From Bacteroidales bacterium (GTDB taxonomy: Bacteria; Bacteroidota; Bacteroidia; Bacteroidales; WCHB1-69), in NCBI GenBank assembly GCA_017527945.1, contig JAFXPL010000113.1, positions 1 to 50,889 on the forward strand: a stretch of DNA of 50,889 bases. Reading direction: 5' to 3'. Below, in pieces: positions 18,118 through 27,601 of the stretch (positions are counted from its first letter, which is position 1; every line of letters starts with the position of its first letter). Made by a program: the position numbers and the translations under genes. The notes under the pieces are model-generated. The model searched no databases. It was not told where the DNA came from and worked only from the letters and a program-made list of their open reading frames with translations.

Positions 18118-19713
18118 TCAGAACCCGGTCCAGAAGGTTTCCCAGAGTTTGTGTTCCATTTCCTGCCAGGTTTGGCGGGTGGCGCCGGCAAAGTCCGCGC
18201 TATACTGGTTGAGCAGTTTCTGTGCTTCTTCTTTCTTACCGTCATTCAACAGGTTTACGGCCTTTTTCTCCACTGCGGGCAGCTCCTCGAACGCTTTGTC
18301 CTCATAGCGCATGATGTTGGCCATCATCATGTCTTTTGCGCGGCCCCAGCGGACTTGCGCCAGTTTGTTGGCTTTGCGGTAGTGCCACAGCACGGCGTTT
18401 TCGTTGTAGCGGTAGTGGCCGCACACGTTGAACCCGGCGGGCATCTTGGTGGCGCCGGCGTAAATCGGGATGCGCGGGCTTTGGCCGGGATTCTCCACGG
18501 AGAACCAGCAGAGGCCGCCCACCTCGTCGGGCAGCCAGTCGCGGCACTGCATGATGAACGAGTAGGAGCACCACGACATCGCCACGCCTCTGTAAAACGT
18601 GACCGTGCCGGGTTTCAGGAAGTTGTACATCGCACGCTCGTTGCCGTCCATCCACGGGTTGGCGTTCGGGCAGATGATGGTGTCCTTGTAGGGGTTTCCA
18701 TTCTTGTCTTTGCGGTTCACTTCCATTTTGAGGTTGCCTACCTGGTCGAGCATGGTGCCTTCGTAAGTGGCTCTGAACAAGGCCATCACATCGCGCACAT
18801 CCACCTTTTTCTCCGGTTTCACCGAGAAGGGCAGTGCCTCGGCGTTGAGGTCGAGATTCAATGACGGGGCCAACTCGTTGAAGATGTACCACTCGCGCTC
18901 CTTGTGGTTTTTGCCTTCGGCGTAGGAAGCGTTAAAGGCTTTCCACCAAAGAAAATCACCTTTGCCGTCCCAGAGACCGTACTTCTTGGCCACCTTTTCG
19001 ATATTGTCGGAACAGAGGAAGTTGTTCTTGTCTTTGCGGTTGAGTTTGCCGATGCGCGGCACGTTGCAGCTTACGGCCACTTCATCGTCGGGCACGCGCT
19101 GCGCCACCCACATCCCGCCGATCACGTCGGGTCCCTCGCCGAGGATTTCCATCTGCCACACCTCGTTCTTGTCGGCAATGGTGATGCACTCGCCGCCGTC
19201 GGCATAGCCGTACTGCTTCACCAGGTCACCGATGAGCAGAATGGCTTCGCGGGCAGTCGTACACCGCTGTAAAGCAACCCGTTGCAGCTCTTCAATCATG
19301 AACATGGCGTTGCTGTTCACCAGGGTGTCGGGACCGGAGAAGGTGCTCTCGCCCATGGCTAACTGGTGCTCGTTCATGCACGGGTAGGCGGTGTTCATGT
19401 AGGCGTAGGTGTGCGCGGCTTCGGGGATTTCGCCGGCCAGCACCAAATTTTCCATGCTTTTGGGCGTTTCAGTGTGCATAGTGCCCTTATAGACCTTGTG
19501 CATGGTACCGGGTTTGTGGTCGGCGGCCGGCTCGATGGTCACCCACGTGCGATACTTGCTGTCGCAGGTGTGCGAGGTGATGACCGAACCATCGGCGGAA
19601 GCCTTCTTGCCCACCATGATGGAGGTGCAGTTCGCGCCTACCAATTGTTCATTTTGGGCGAAACTCCAAAAAGTGAAAGTCAATAATTCGACAATAAAGA
19701 AGAATTTTCTCAT
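18118..19713 (-). CDS. C69-family dipeptidase, secreted
   Basis: A 531-residue Ntn-hydrolase of peptidase family C69 (PepD/dipeptidase A type). After the signal peptide (MRKFFFIVELLTFTFWSFAQ) the likely nucleophile C29 sits in NCTSIMVGKKASADGSVI, the family's N-terminal signature; further motifs are GECITIADKNEVWQMEILG and CNVPRIG. Family members cleave dipeptides. In many C69 enzymes the cysteine becomes N-terminal after processing; here it lies about eight residues past the signal, so a short propeptide is likely. ATG 19713 was chosen over an upstream in-frame start whose codons cover the promoter. Confidence 0.9.
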   Translation of the reverse strand: MRKFFFIVELLTFTFWSFAQNEQLVGANCTSIMVGKKASADGSVITSHTCDSKYRTWVTIEPAADHKPGTMHKVYKGTMHTETPKSMENLVLAGEIPEAAHTYAYMNTAYPCMNEHQLAMGESTFSGPDTLVNSNAMFMIEELQRVALQRCTTAREAILLIGDLVKQYGYADGGECITIADKNEVWQMEILGEGPDVIGGMWVAQRVPDDEVAVSCNVPRIGKLNRKDKNNFLCSDNIEKVAKKYGLWDGKGDFLWWKAFNASYAEGKNHKEREWYIFNELAPSLNLDLNAEALPFSVKPEKKVDVRDVMALFRATYEGTMLDQVGNLKMEVNRKDKNGNPYKDTIICPNANPWMDGNERAMYNFLKPGTVTFYRGVAMSWCSYSFIMQCRDWLPDEVGGLCWFSVENPGQSPRIPIYAGATKMPAGFNVCGHYRYNENAVLWHYRKANKLAQVRWGRAKDMMMANIMRYEDKAFEELPAVEKKAVNLLNDGKKEEAQKLLNQYSADFAGATRQTWQEMEHKLWETFWTGF

Positions 19714-19738
19714 AAACAGGGTGGTTTTGATAAAGCGG

Positions 19739-19746
19739 CAAAGATA
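19739..19746 (-). promoter_or_regulatory. -7 element of the C69 dipeptidase
   Basis: Minus strand TATCTTTG, 26 bases before ATG 19713. Confidence 0.65.
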
Positions 19747-19813
19747 CATTTTTTTATGAACAGTGAATAGTGGTCAGTAATCAGCAGTCCTCACCAATTC
19801 TCAATTCTTATTG

Positions 19814-22393
19814 TCACCGCATCACCGTCACGCTGCCGGTCACGGTTTTAGGCTTTTCACCGCGCGACTTGTAGCGCACCGTCACGGCATAGATCCCGTC
19901 GATGGCATTGGCGCCGTCCCAGCCGTAGGCCTTCTCCTCCGTTCGGAACACCAATGTGCCCCAGCGGTTGTAGATATCCATCCGGTACTCCTCGATTTCG
20001 TCGGGGTAGCTGAATACAGGCAGGAAGACTTCGTTGTGGCCGTTCCGGTCGGGGGTGAAGGCGTTGGGGAGGTAGAGTTCCTGCTCGCAGCGCTTGTAAT
20101 TGACGTTTACCGCGTCCCAGTGGGAGAAACACTTGTTGCTCACCTCCACGCTGTAGGTTCCCGGCCCGCGCACCACATAGACTGGCTGCGTGCTGCCGTC
20201 CTGCCACAGATAGTCGCAGTAGGGTGTCTCCGCGCTGAGGGTCAAGGTTTTGCCCTCGCACAGCGTTGTGTCGGGGCCGAGGCTCACCTCGAAGTCGTTG
20301 AGGTAGCCGATGTTGATGGTGTCGCCCGCCCCGAGGCAGTGGTCGGTGATGACCACCCAGTAGTCGCCGTCCTGCCAGACCGTGTAGGAGGTGTTGGTGC
20401 TGTTGTCCTGCCAAAGGTACTGCGCGGGGTGCGGCTGCGTGGCATCCAACAAGAGGGTGGCCAACTCGCAAAGGATGCTGTCGTGGCCGAAATCGACGGA
20501 GGACTGCCCATAGAGGCTGACGTGGAAGCTGTCGCTTTCAGCGCGGCACCCGATGTTGGCGACGATTACCTGGTAGGTGCCGGCGGAATCCACGGTGATG
20601 GCGGGCGTGGTCGCGCCGTTGCTCCAGAGGTAGGAGAGAGCACTAGGCTGTTCAACCGAGAGCGTCGCACCGGCGCACACGGTGGTGTCGTGCGCGGCGG
20701 TGAGCAGCGGCGGCGGCACCACGGCCACGAAGGTCGTGGTGGTGTCGGGGCAGTCGTAGTGGAGGACGCACTGCACGGTGAGGGTGTCCAAGGAGGCGAG
20801 CAGGAACGAGTAGCCGTCGCCAAGGTGGGAGACCCCATCGACAATCCACTCCACGGGCACCGAGTCGGGATTGTGCTCGACGAGGAGGGACAGGGTGTCG
20901 CCGAGGCAGCGGTGAACTAAATCCGAGTCAATAACGCTGAGGTTGGAGTGGGGGTAAAGGGATTCCAAATAGTTGTAAGGAGAGGAGCCTTCCATGAAAT
21001 AATAAACACACAAGACGGAATCCATATAGCTGGGATAGTACTCGGGAACATCATCTGTATAAGAATAGCCGATTTCGTGAATGTAACCAGTAAAGCCATT
21101 AGGATTGTCAACGGTGATATAGTCCGGAAGAGTGTCGTAACCATACCAGGCAAACTGGGCGGAATAATACTCCCCGTTCGTGCCAGGAAAGGAATCAAAG
21201 GCACTGGCAGGGATACTTTGACCGTTCAATGCTGTGGTGGAAAGCCCGTTCTCATGGACATAGATGGTCAAATCTATGTATGGGGTATATGGGTGCGGGA
21301 TAGTCAGTGGAAAGGGGTGTTTTGTGATGGGGTAGTCCCAGTGAGTGGCCATTCTCTCAGTAGGGTGGATTGGGGTTTGGTTGTATGTTTGTAACATATT
21401 GTAAGGAACCAATCCTTGAATGGGGTCATATATCTGAAAATCGGGTACATGATAAGTGTCATGCGTGACTTCGGCCGGAATGGACGTTCGGATGAACGCG
21501 TAGATGACGGAGTCTGGTGGGTCACCAATCATAGCGGTATAATTGTTGTGATAGGTGGCTATGCGGTTGCTTGCGACCCAAGGATAACTGGTGAAATTTG
21601 TCACTGTAGAAGGTAACGAATACATTGACTCGAACAAATTGTTATGTAAAGCACGTACAAGATAATCCTTGCCAAAATGGATGCTTTCATTAGGCAAACT
21701 GTATGTGTTCAGCCATTGAGTTGCTCCACCATCTTTATAAGGAATGAATCTTTTACAATTTGAAAAAACATTCTCATTCACCACCATCCCACTGTTATTA
21801 TAGAAGAAACTTGCTTCTCCTGCTTGTAGCATAACCGTGCTGTTAATCCAGGACACTTCCGTACTGTCTGAAGGGGCAATCACATAAATGAGACTGGAAG
21901 GAGATACATGGTAATGACTATAATAAAAATTTAGGGGAAACAGCGGAATCTTAATTGGAAAGTTATAATGCGATTCAAAAGGATTACTGGCAAGCTTCGG
22001 CGACTGAATCCAGACTTGAACATCATCAGTGGTACGGATGACAACCGTCCCCCCCTGAAGCGGCGCAGACAATATCTGGCCAGCAGGGATCAACTCTTGG
22101 AGTTCACCAAAAAAAAGTTCGTTTGCAGGGATGGACACCGTTGTCAAAGAATCGGGATGTACTTCAAAAGGGACATAAAAGGAAGTGAACGGGTTCTGAA
22201 CATATCCTGTGCATGCTTGGTGTCCAAGAATGTAAACGAGGGCTGAATCCGATGAATCCGCCAAATCTGATGTCGTCACATAATGCGGTCTGGTGCCGCA
22301 GGTGTACCAAAATTCCCGGCCTTCGGGCTGAGATGAGAGCGACCCGTAAAAGGCAAGGATCAAAAGCAGGAGAAGGATGCGGTGTATGTTCAT
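19814..22393 (-). CDS. Secreted multidomain protein with gliding-motility-type (T9SS type B) C-terminal domain
   Basis: An 859-residue exported protein. Signal peptide MNIHRILLLLLILAFYGSLSSQ; then a region of roughly 400 residues resembling the IgGFc-binding-protein N-terminal domain (GREFWYTCGTRPHYVTTSDL, VVIRTTDDVQVWIQSPKL). Then three Ig/PKD-like repeats with YLWSNGATTPAITVDSAGTY, YLWQDNSTNTSYTVWQDGDY and YLWQDGSTQPVYVVRGPGTY. The last 90 residues (LYLPNAFTPDRNGHNEVFLP, MDIYNRWGTLVFRTE, GWDGANAIDGIYAVTVRY) are the CHU_C/gliding motility C-terminal domain that directs T9SS secretion. It starts five bases after the tail of the upstream gene, so both are probably one operon. Adhesin-like role is inferred. 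Confidence 0.88.
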   Translation of the reverse strand: MNIHRILLLLLILAFYGSLSSQPEGREFWYTCGTRPHYVTTSDLADSSDSALVYILGHQACTGYVQNPFTSFYVPFEVHPDSLTTVSIPANELFFGELQELIPAGQILSAPLQGGTVVIRTTDDVQVWIQSPKLASNPFESHYNFPIKIPLFPLNFYYSHYHVSPSSLIYVIAPSDSTEVSWINSTVMLQAGEASFFYNNSGMVVNENVFSNCKRFIPYKDGGATQWLNTYSLPNESIHFGKDYLVRALHNNLFESMYSLPSTVTNFTSYPWVASNRIATYHNNYTAMIGDPPDSVIYAFIRTSIPAEVTHDTYHVPDFQIYDPIQGLVPYNMLQTYNQTPIHPTERMATHWDYPITKHPFPLTIPHPYTPYIDLTIYVHENGLSTTALNGQSIPASAFDSFPGTNGEYYSAQFAWYGYDTLPDYITVDNPNGFTGYIHEIGYSYTDDVPEYYPSYMDSVLCVYYFMEGSSPYNYLESLYPHSNLSVIDSDLVHRCLGDTLSLLVEHNPDSVPVEWIVDGVSHLGDGYSFLLASLDTLTVQCVLHYDCPDTTTTFVAVVPPPLLTAAHDTTVCAGATLSVEQPSALSYLWSNGATTPAITVDSAGTYQVIVANIGCRAESDSFHVSLYGQSSVDFGHDSILCELATLLLDATQPHPAQYLWQDNSTNTSYTVWQDGDYWVVITDHCLGAGDTINIGYLNDFEVSLGPDTTLCEGKTLTLSAETPYCDYLWQDGSTQPVYVVRGPGTYSVEVSNKCFSHWDAVNVNYKRCEQELYLPNAFTPDRNGHNEVFLPVFSYPDEIEEYRMDIYNRWGTLVFRTEEKAYGWDGANAIDGIYAVTVRYKSRGEKPKTVTGSVTVMR

Positions 22394-22398
22394 GACAG

Positions 22399-22494
22399 TT
22401 ACGGAATGAATACCTTTTTCACAATCTTGTTCCCGATAGCGTCAGTAGCCTTAAGCAGATAAAACACTGTGTGTTGTGCCATTCGTACCTGAAA
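22399..22494 (-). pseudogene. Out-of-frame remnant: T9SS-like tail of the preceding gene
   Basis: This frame has no start of its own and directly precedes the ATG (22393) of the 859-residue gene. Its peptide (...VFYLLKATDAIGNKIVKKV) has the pattern of T9SS tails: hydrophobic, small-loop Gly, basic pair, hydrophobic end. A sequencing or assembly error is an equal alternative to a true mutation. Confidence 0.55.
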
Positions 22495-23683
22495 TCAGCA
22501 CTGGCACACATGGAGAATTGATGTTCACGGTCAGATTCCGCATGGTCAAATTACTGCCGTAAATATATTGGCTTTGAGGGTATCCACTCAATAACGGAAG
22601 AGCATCCCAGCAGGATGAAACCGCCATGCCCCCGTCCAATTGTCCGATTTTCATTCCCGACAAGGTGGAGGCATCCACTTGCGCCAGAAACGTGGTTAGC
22701 CCCGTGCATATATTCAACTCCCCCAAAAAATTCAGACGGTCATGGTATTTGTCATAGACCATGTCAATGGCATGCAGTTTCCCGACAGGAATCACAGAAA
22801 AAGTACTCTGCACAACTCCGTAGTTGCTGTTCCAATAGTCTTTTATCTTGGTAAGCCATATATAATCATAGTCCAAATAATTCAAGTCCTGGTATAAAAC
22901 CAAATAATCCTGATCCACGATTGCGTGCAGAGCTTTCCCTTCTTCAAGGCCGTTGACGGTGATGTTCGCTTTGTAAGAAAACCCGGTAACAAAAACTTGA
23001 GCGGATAAATCATAAGTGAACACTTGCAAAAAAGGAGCCATCGAACAAGAAATGCCATTGCAGTTGGATCCTGCCGCAATAAAACAGCCATGCAGGTCAT
23101 CCCAAAGAATATCCGTGTATCGCTTGTTGACATCAGGTTTGACATTTGTCGGATTTGTCGGATTTGACGGAGCGACGGCGCAAAGCTGTCCGTCGCTACG
23201 CACCAGCATATAAAATTCCATACCTAAGATACAATCCTTTCCCCAGCATCCCTGGGTGAAAGAAACATTATTGTTGCCTGTGGAATTTAAGTAAAAGTAC
23301 TTGAAAGTCTGCAAATCGCCGCTTACGATACCAAAGGCGGGGCAGTCGTTAAAAGACTTGTCGTACCCGTAAAGAAAGAAATCCCCGTTGAAATCCTCGA
23401 ACCCACCTTGTAGGATAAAGTCCGGAGTTGTCGCGTTTTGTGTCATACCAAATGCATTATCATTTCCCGTCGGGTTCAAATAATAGGAATCTTGTTCGGA
23501 AACAGAAAGATATCCTCTTTGTGACTGGAAATAATACACATACCCGTTACTGTGCACCACCGAAACGGCGCTCTCGGGCTTTTGAACTGCGGTTGACTGA
23601 TAGTTTCGATACATGTTCTGCGCCTCAGCGACCTGCGCGAAGCACCACAGGACAATGGCGGTAACGATGTATAACTTCTTCAT
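22451..23683 (-). CDS. Secreted protein, probably frameshifted at its T9SS tail
   Basis: As it stands this is a 410-residue exported protein (signal MKKLYIVTAIVLWCFAQVAEAQ) with a repetitive beta-rich body (DFILQGGFEDFNGDFFLYGYDKSF, SGYPQSQYIYGS) and no known catalytic motif. It stops at TAA 22451-22453 with THSVLSA. The +1 frame is open from 22494 to a TAA at 22399-22401 and encodes a peptide ending FYLLKATDAIGNKIVKKVFIP, which looks like the end of a T9SS type A sorting domain. A one-base change between 22454 and 22494 would restore it. ATG 23683 was chosen for the signal peptide. Confidence 0.7.
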   Translation of the reverse strand: MKKLYIVTAIVLWCFAQVAEAQNMYRNYQSTAVQKPESAVSVVHSNGYVYYFQSQRGYLSVSEQDSYYLNPTGNDNAFGMTQNATTPDFILQGGFEDFNGDFFLYGYDKSFNDCPAFGIVSGDLQTFKYFYLNSTGNNNVSFTQGCWGKDCILGMEFYMLVRSDGQLCAVAPSNPTNPTNVKPDVNKRYTDILWDDLHGCFIAAGSNCNGISCSMAPFLQVFTYDLSAQVFVTGFSYKANITVNGLEEGKALHAIVDQDYLVLYQDLNYLDYDYIWLTKIKDYWNSNYGVVQSTFSVIPVGKLHAIDMVYDKYHDRLNFLGELNICTGLTTFLAQVDASTLSGMKIGQLDGGMAVSSCWDALPLLSGYPQSQYIYGSNLTMRNLTVNINSPCVPVLISGTNGTTHSVLSA

Positions 23684-23708
23684 AACGTGATGATTTAAAA
23701 GGATGCCG

Positions 23709-23716
23709 CAAAGATA
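23709..23716 (-). promoter_or_regulatory. -7 element of the T9SS-cargo operon
   Basis: Minus strand TATCTTTG, 26 bases before ATG 23683; only 20 bases from the divergent element at 23737-23744. Confidence 0.65.
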
Positions 23717-23736
23717 CATTTTTTCTAAAAAAATCG

Positions 23737-23744
23737 TATCTTTG
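23737..23744 (+). promoter_or_regulatory. -7 element of the S41 protease-dnaG operon
   Basis: TATCTTTG, 42 bases before ATG 23786. Confidence 0.65.
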
Positions 23745-23785
23745 CCGCCTTTTGTCAAATTTGAATATAATAAACCTATAACCCA

Positions 23786-25549
23786 ATGAAAAATAGAATC
23801 TTAATCGTTATTTTAGGATTACTTCTGTCGGGAACGATGCTATTCGCACAGTCTCCGAACAAACACTACCAGCAAAACAAAACCAAGATGGACCAGTTGC
23901 TCAATGCCATCAACGCCATGTATGTGGATTCGGTGGATTTCGATCCCTTGGTGGACCGGTCCATCGACGAGATGCTCAAAGAACTCGACCCGCATACGGC
24001 ATATATTCCCTCCAAAGATGTGGCAGCCATGACGGAACCGCTGCAAGGCTCTTTCGACGGCATCGGCGTTACCTTCCAGCTTATCAAGGACACCATCAAC
24101 GTAATGGAAGTCATCATCGACGGACCGTCGGAAAAGGTCGGATTGATGGCCGGAGACAAGATCGTGAAGGTTGATGACACCGTAGCGGTGGGCAAGGAGA
24201 TTACCAACGACTGGGTGCGCAAGCATTTGCGTGGCAAGAAAGGCTCCAAAGTAAAAGTTTCCGTGGTGCGCGGTCGCAAGAAGGAACCCATCGATTTCGT
24301 CATCACCCGTGGCGCCATCCCGATGTATAGCATCAACGTCAGTTTCATGGCCGATTCCACCACGGGTTATGTCAAGCTGGAGCGTTTTGCCGCCACTTCC
24401 ACCACGGAGCTGAGAAAGGCTATCCGCAACCTGAAAGACCAGGGTATGCGCAACCTGATTCTCGACCTGCGCGGCAACGGCGGCGGATACCTCAACGTGG
24501 CCTTCGAAATCTGTGACCAGTTCATCTCTGGCAAGCGCATGATTGTATATACCGACAATTTCCGCAAGACCGGCGAGAAATACTATTCTTCCGAGGAAGG
24601 CCTTTTCGAGGAAGGCCGGCTGATTGTGCTGGTGGATGAAAACTCCGCTTCTGCCTCCGAAATTACCTCCGGCTGCATCCAAGACTGGGACCGCGGCCTT
24701 ATCATCGGACGTAGAACGTTCGGCAAAGGATTGGTACAGAAACCTTTACGTTTGATTGACCAGTCTGAGGTGCGACTGACCATCTCCCATTACTACACGC
24801 CTACCGGCCGTTGCATCCAAAAGCCCTACGACGACGGGCTGGACGCCTACTTCAAGGATTTGCAGACCCGTGCCAACAACGGGGAATACTACACTGCCGA
24901 CAACATCAAGTTCCCGGATTCCCTGAAATACAAAACGCCCAAAGGCCGCGTGGTCTATGGCGGCGGCGGCATCATGCCCGACATTTTCATCCCTTTGGAC
25001 ACCACCAAATATTCCACGCTCTTCAACGAAATCGTGCGGAAAGGCGTTTTCGGCAATTTTGCCGTCGATTATTTAGAAAACAATCGGGAAACATTGTTGA
25101 AACAATATCCGAAATTTGAGGACTTCCAGAAAAACTACAAGATTTCCGATGGTTTTTACAAGGAATTCATGGATTTTGCTAAGGAAGAGGGCGTGAGCGA
25201 CAAAGCCTCGTTCGTCTTCAGCGACTATGCCAATGCTTTCATCAAGGAGAACAAAGCCAAGTTAGACTCGCTGTATAAGAATGCGGAGGATTTTAACCAG
25301 CAGAGCTTCGACACGATGTTCACCAATTATATCAACAAGACATACGCCGAAATGCAGCATTTGCGCAACGAGGAACATGCTGCCGAGTTCATCAAGGAGT
25401 ATTTGCGGTTTGAAATCGCGCGCGGACTTTACGGCTACGGTGACGCCTACCGGGTCTTCTTGGAGAGCGACGACACGTTCCAGAAAGCTGTTGATATCAT
25501 GCACAACAAGAAAATTTTCAAGAAATACAAGGTGGAATTCGGGAAATAG
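23786..25549 (+). CDS. S41-family C-terminal processing peptidase
   Basis: A 587-residue exported serine protease (signal MKNRILIVILGLLLSGTMLFAQ). A PDZ domain spans about 85-175 (GSFDGIGVTFQLI, IIDGPSEKVGLMAGDKIVKV); the protease core follows with LILDLRGNGGGYLNVA, the serine motif ENSASASEI at 285-293 (most likely S289) and K314 in RTFGKGLVQ, the Ser-Lys dyad of tail-specific proteases. The C-terminal 170 residues are helical and typical of Bacteroidota CtpA-like enzymes. Such proteases trim or degrade periplasmic proteins from the C-terminus. dnaG follows after three bases, so the two are cotranscribed. Confidence 0.94.
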   Translation: MKNRILIVILGLLLSGTMLFAQSPNKHYQQNKTKMDQLLNAINAMYVDSVDFDPLVDRSIDEMLKELDPHTAYIPSKDVAAMTEPLQGSFDGIGVTFQLIKDTINVMEVIIDGPSEKVGLMAGDKIVKVDDTVAVGKEITNDWVRKHLRGKKGSKVKVSVVRGRKKEPIDFVITRGAIPMYSINVSFMADSTTGYVKLERFAATSTTELRKAIRNLKDQGMRNLILDLRGNGGGYLNVAFEICDQFISGKRMIVYTDNFRKTGEKYYSSEEGLFEEGRLIVLVDENSASASEITSGCIQDWDRGLIIGRRTFGKGLVQKPLRLIDQSEVRLTISHYYTPTGRCIQKPYDDGLDAYFKDLQTRANNGEYYTADNIKFPDSLKYKTPKGRVVYGGGGIMPDIFIPLDTTKYSTLFNEIVRKGVFGNFAVDYLENNRETLLKQYPKFEDFQKNYKISDGFYKEFMDFAKEEGVSDKASFVFSDYANAFIKENKAKLDSLYKNAEDFNQQSFDTMFTNYINKTYAEMQHLRNEEHAAEFIKEYLRFEIARGLYGYGDAYRVFLESDDTFQKAVDIMHNKKIFKKYKVEFGK

Positions 25550-25552
25550 GCC

Positions 25553-27568
25553 ATGATTAAGCAGAAGTCCATAGACAGTGTGATGGCCGCTGTCCGCATC
25601 GAAGAGGTGGTCGGCGACTTTGTTTCCCTGCGCAAACAGGGCCAGGACTATGTGGGTATCTGCCCGTTTCATGACGACAAGAATCCATCCATGCACGTGA
25701 GCCCGCGCCTCGGCATCTACAAATGCTTCGTGTGCGACGCGGCCGGCAACCCGGTCAAATTCCTTATGGAGCATGAGAAGATGTCGTATCCCGAAGCCAT
25801 CGAATATTTGGCTAAGAAATATGGCATTCCGTTAGAATATGAGCGCAACGAGAGTGACGAAGAGCGCAAACAGCGGACTTTGCGTGAAAGTTTGCTGGTT
25901 GTCAATGAGTTTGCGCAGAAGTACTTCATGGATCAGTTGCGCAACACCGAAGAGGGCAAACTTATGGGCATGGCCTATCTCAAGGAGCGCGGCTTCAAGG
26001 ACGCCACCATCGACAAGTTCGGCCTCGGTTATTGTCCGGATGGGTGGGACAACTTCACCAAGGCGGCCTTAGGCAAAGGTTTCAAAGAGGAATATCTGAT
26101 TGAGCTGGGGCTGACAGGCAAGTCGCAGAACGGAAAGTTGTACGATATTTATCGCGGCCGCGTGATTTTCCCCATTCATAACGATGCGGGCAAGGTAATC
26201 GGCTTCGGGGGGCGTATTTTGAAGAAGGACGGCAAGGATCCGCGAAAATACGTCAATTCTCGCGAAAATACCATTTATCACAAAAGCGACACGCTCTATG
26301 GCATCTTTTTCGCCAAAAATGCCATCCACAAACAGCAGAATGTCTATTTGGTGGAGGGTTATACCGACGTGATTTCCATGCACGAGTCGGGGGTGGAGAA
26401 TGTGGTGGCCTCTTCGGGCACCTCGCTCACGCAGGGGCAGATACGCATGATTACCAAGCGAACGCAGAACATCACCGTGCTTTACGATGGCGACATGGCG
26501 GGCATCAAAGCTTCCATGCGTGGCATCGATATGCTGCTGGAGCAGGGCCTGAAAATCCGTGTTTGCTTGCTCCCTGACGGCGAAGATCCGGACTCGTTCG
26601 CTAAAAAACACAGGGACAGTGAGTTGCAGGAATACCTGTCTAAAGAATCCAAAGACTTCCTGCTATTCAAGGCGGATATTTTGTCGAAGGATGCGGGCAA
26701 CGATCCCATCAAGCGTGCCTCCATGGTGAACGAGATTTTGCGTTCCATCAGTTGCGTGAAAGACAACATTGAACGGGCGTTTTACGTGAAAGAATGTGCA
26801 CGGCTTTTCGACTTGTCGGAGGAAGACCTTAACCTCAACCTGCGCAAATTTGTGTGGGACAAGACGAAAGCGCAGAGTCGTGTAGCTCAACAGCAGCAGC
26901 TGGGGCCGAATCCGGAGTTCAAACAGGAGGGGCAGTCCGACATCCCTGACCTTATCGAGATCAAAAAGCATCCGGAAATCCCGAAACAAACGACTGATTT
27001 GTTGTTCGAGGCGGAGAAAGCGGTCATTCTGCTGATGCTCAACTATGGAAACTATATGATTTACGGCAGCGGTCAAAACGGGGAAGGCGAAACAGAGGAG
27101 TTGCGTGTCGATCAATATATATGTAACGAAATGCAGAGGGAAGACATGCGTTTTCATTACCCATTGTTGGAGAAAGTTTTTGAGAAGTACGTGGCATGGG
27201 CCTCCTATATTCGGAACCAGGATCAGATCATCCGAAATTTCACCTTGCTTGACGATCCACAGGTCAGTGATTTTATCATCCGTAACATCCCTGTGGAGCC
27301 GCGCTTCAGCGAGCGGTGGAAAAACAAATACGACATTCACACGCACACCGCGCGCAACAACTTGCGCACGCTGCAGAACCATGTTCAAGACGTGTTGTTG
27401 ACGCTGAAGATGCGAATATTGGAAAACGATGCTGCTATTATTCGTAAAATATTGGAAAACAAAAAGTTGGAAGAAGAAGACATGGAACTTGCCATGAAAC
27501 AGCTCAATCGTGTGCTCCAACTGAAAAAGATTATTTCCCAACGTTTGAATCGGGTGGTAAGCCGATAA
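25553..27568 (+). CDS. dnaG: DNA primase
   Basis: DnaG makes the RNA primers for chromosome replication. The 671-residue protein has the CHC2 zinc finger at the N-terminus (C37, H40, C58, C61 in ICPFHDDKNPS and YKCFVC), the primase core (DGWDNFTKAALGKGF, GRVIFPIHNDAGKVIGFGGR), then the TOPRIM domain (VYLVEGYTDVISMHESG, VLYDGDMAGIKAS) and a helical C-terminal helicase-binding region. It lies three bases after the S41 protease stop. In many bacteria dnaG sits with rpsU and rpoD; here it does not. Confidence 0.96.
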   Translation: MIKQKSIDSVMAAVRIEEVVGDFVSLRKQGQDYVGICPFHDDKNPSMHVSPRLGIYKCFVCDAAGNPVKFLMEHEKMSYPEAIEYLAKKYGIPLEYERNESDEERKQRTLRESLLVVNEFAQKYFMDQLRNTEEGKLMGMAYLKERGFKDATIDKFGLGYCPDGWDNFTKAALGKGFKEEYLIELGLTGKSQNGKLYDIYRGRVIFPIHNDAGKVIGFGGRILKKDGKDPRKYVNSRENTIYHKSDTLYGIFFAKNAIHKQQNVYLVEGYTDVISMHESGVENVVASSGTSLTQGQIRMITKRTQNITVLYDGDMAGIKASMRGIDMLLEQGLKIRVCLLPDGEDPDSFAKKHRDSELQEYLSKESKDFLLFKADILSKDAGNDPIKRASMVNEILRSISCVKDNIERAFYVKECARLFDLSEEDLNLNLRKFVWDKTKAQSRVAQQQQLGPNPEFKQEGQSDIPDLIEIKKHPEIPKQTTDLLFEAEKAVILLMLNYGNYMIYGSGQNGEGETEELRVDQYICNEMQREDMRFHYPLLEKVFEKYVAWASYIRNQDQIIRNFTLLDDPQVSDFIIRNIPVEPRFSERWKNKYDIHTHTARNNLRTLQNHVQDVLLTLKMRILENDAAIIRKILENKKLEEEDMELAMKQLNRVLQLKKIISQRLNRVVSR

Positions 27569-27599
27569 AAAAAAGGCAGGAACAGTCGTTCTTGCCTTT
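27567..27599 (-). terminator. Terminator between dnaG and tRNA-Lys
   Basis: A 12-bp stem (27572-27583 with 27588-27599, one G-T pair, loop AGTC). The T-run (eight bases, 27567-27574) is on the minus-strand side, so it best terminates tRNA-Lys; it may also end dnaG mRNA. Confidence 0.8.
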
Positions 27600-27601
27600 C
27601 G

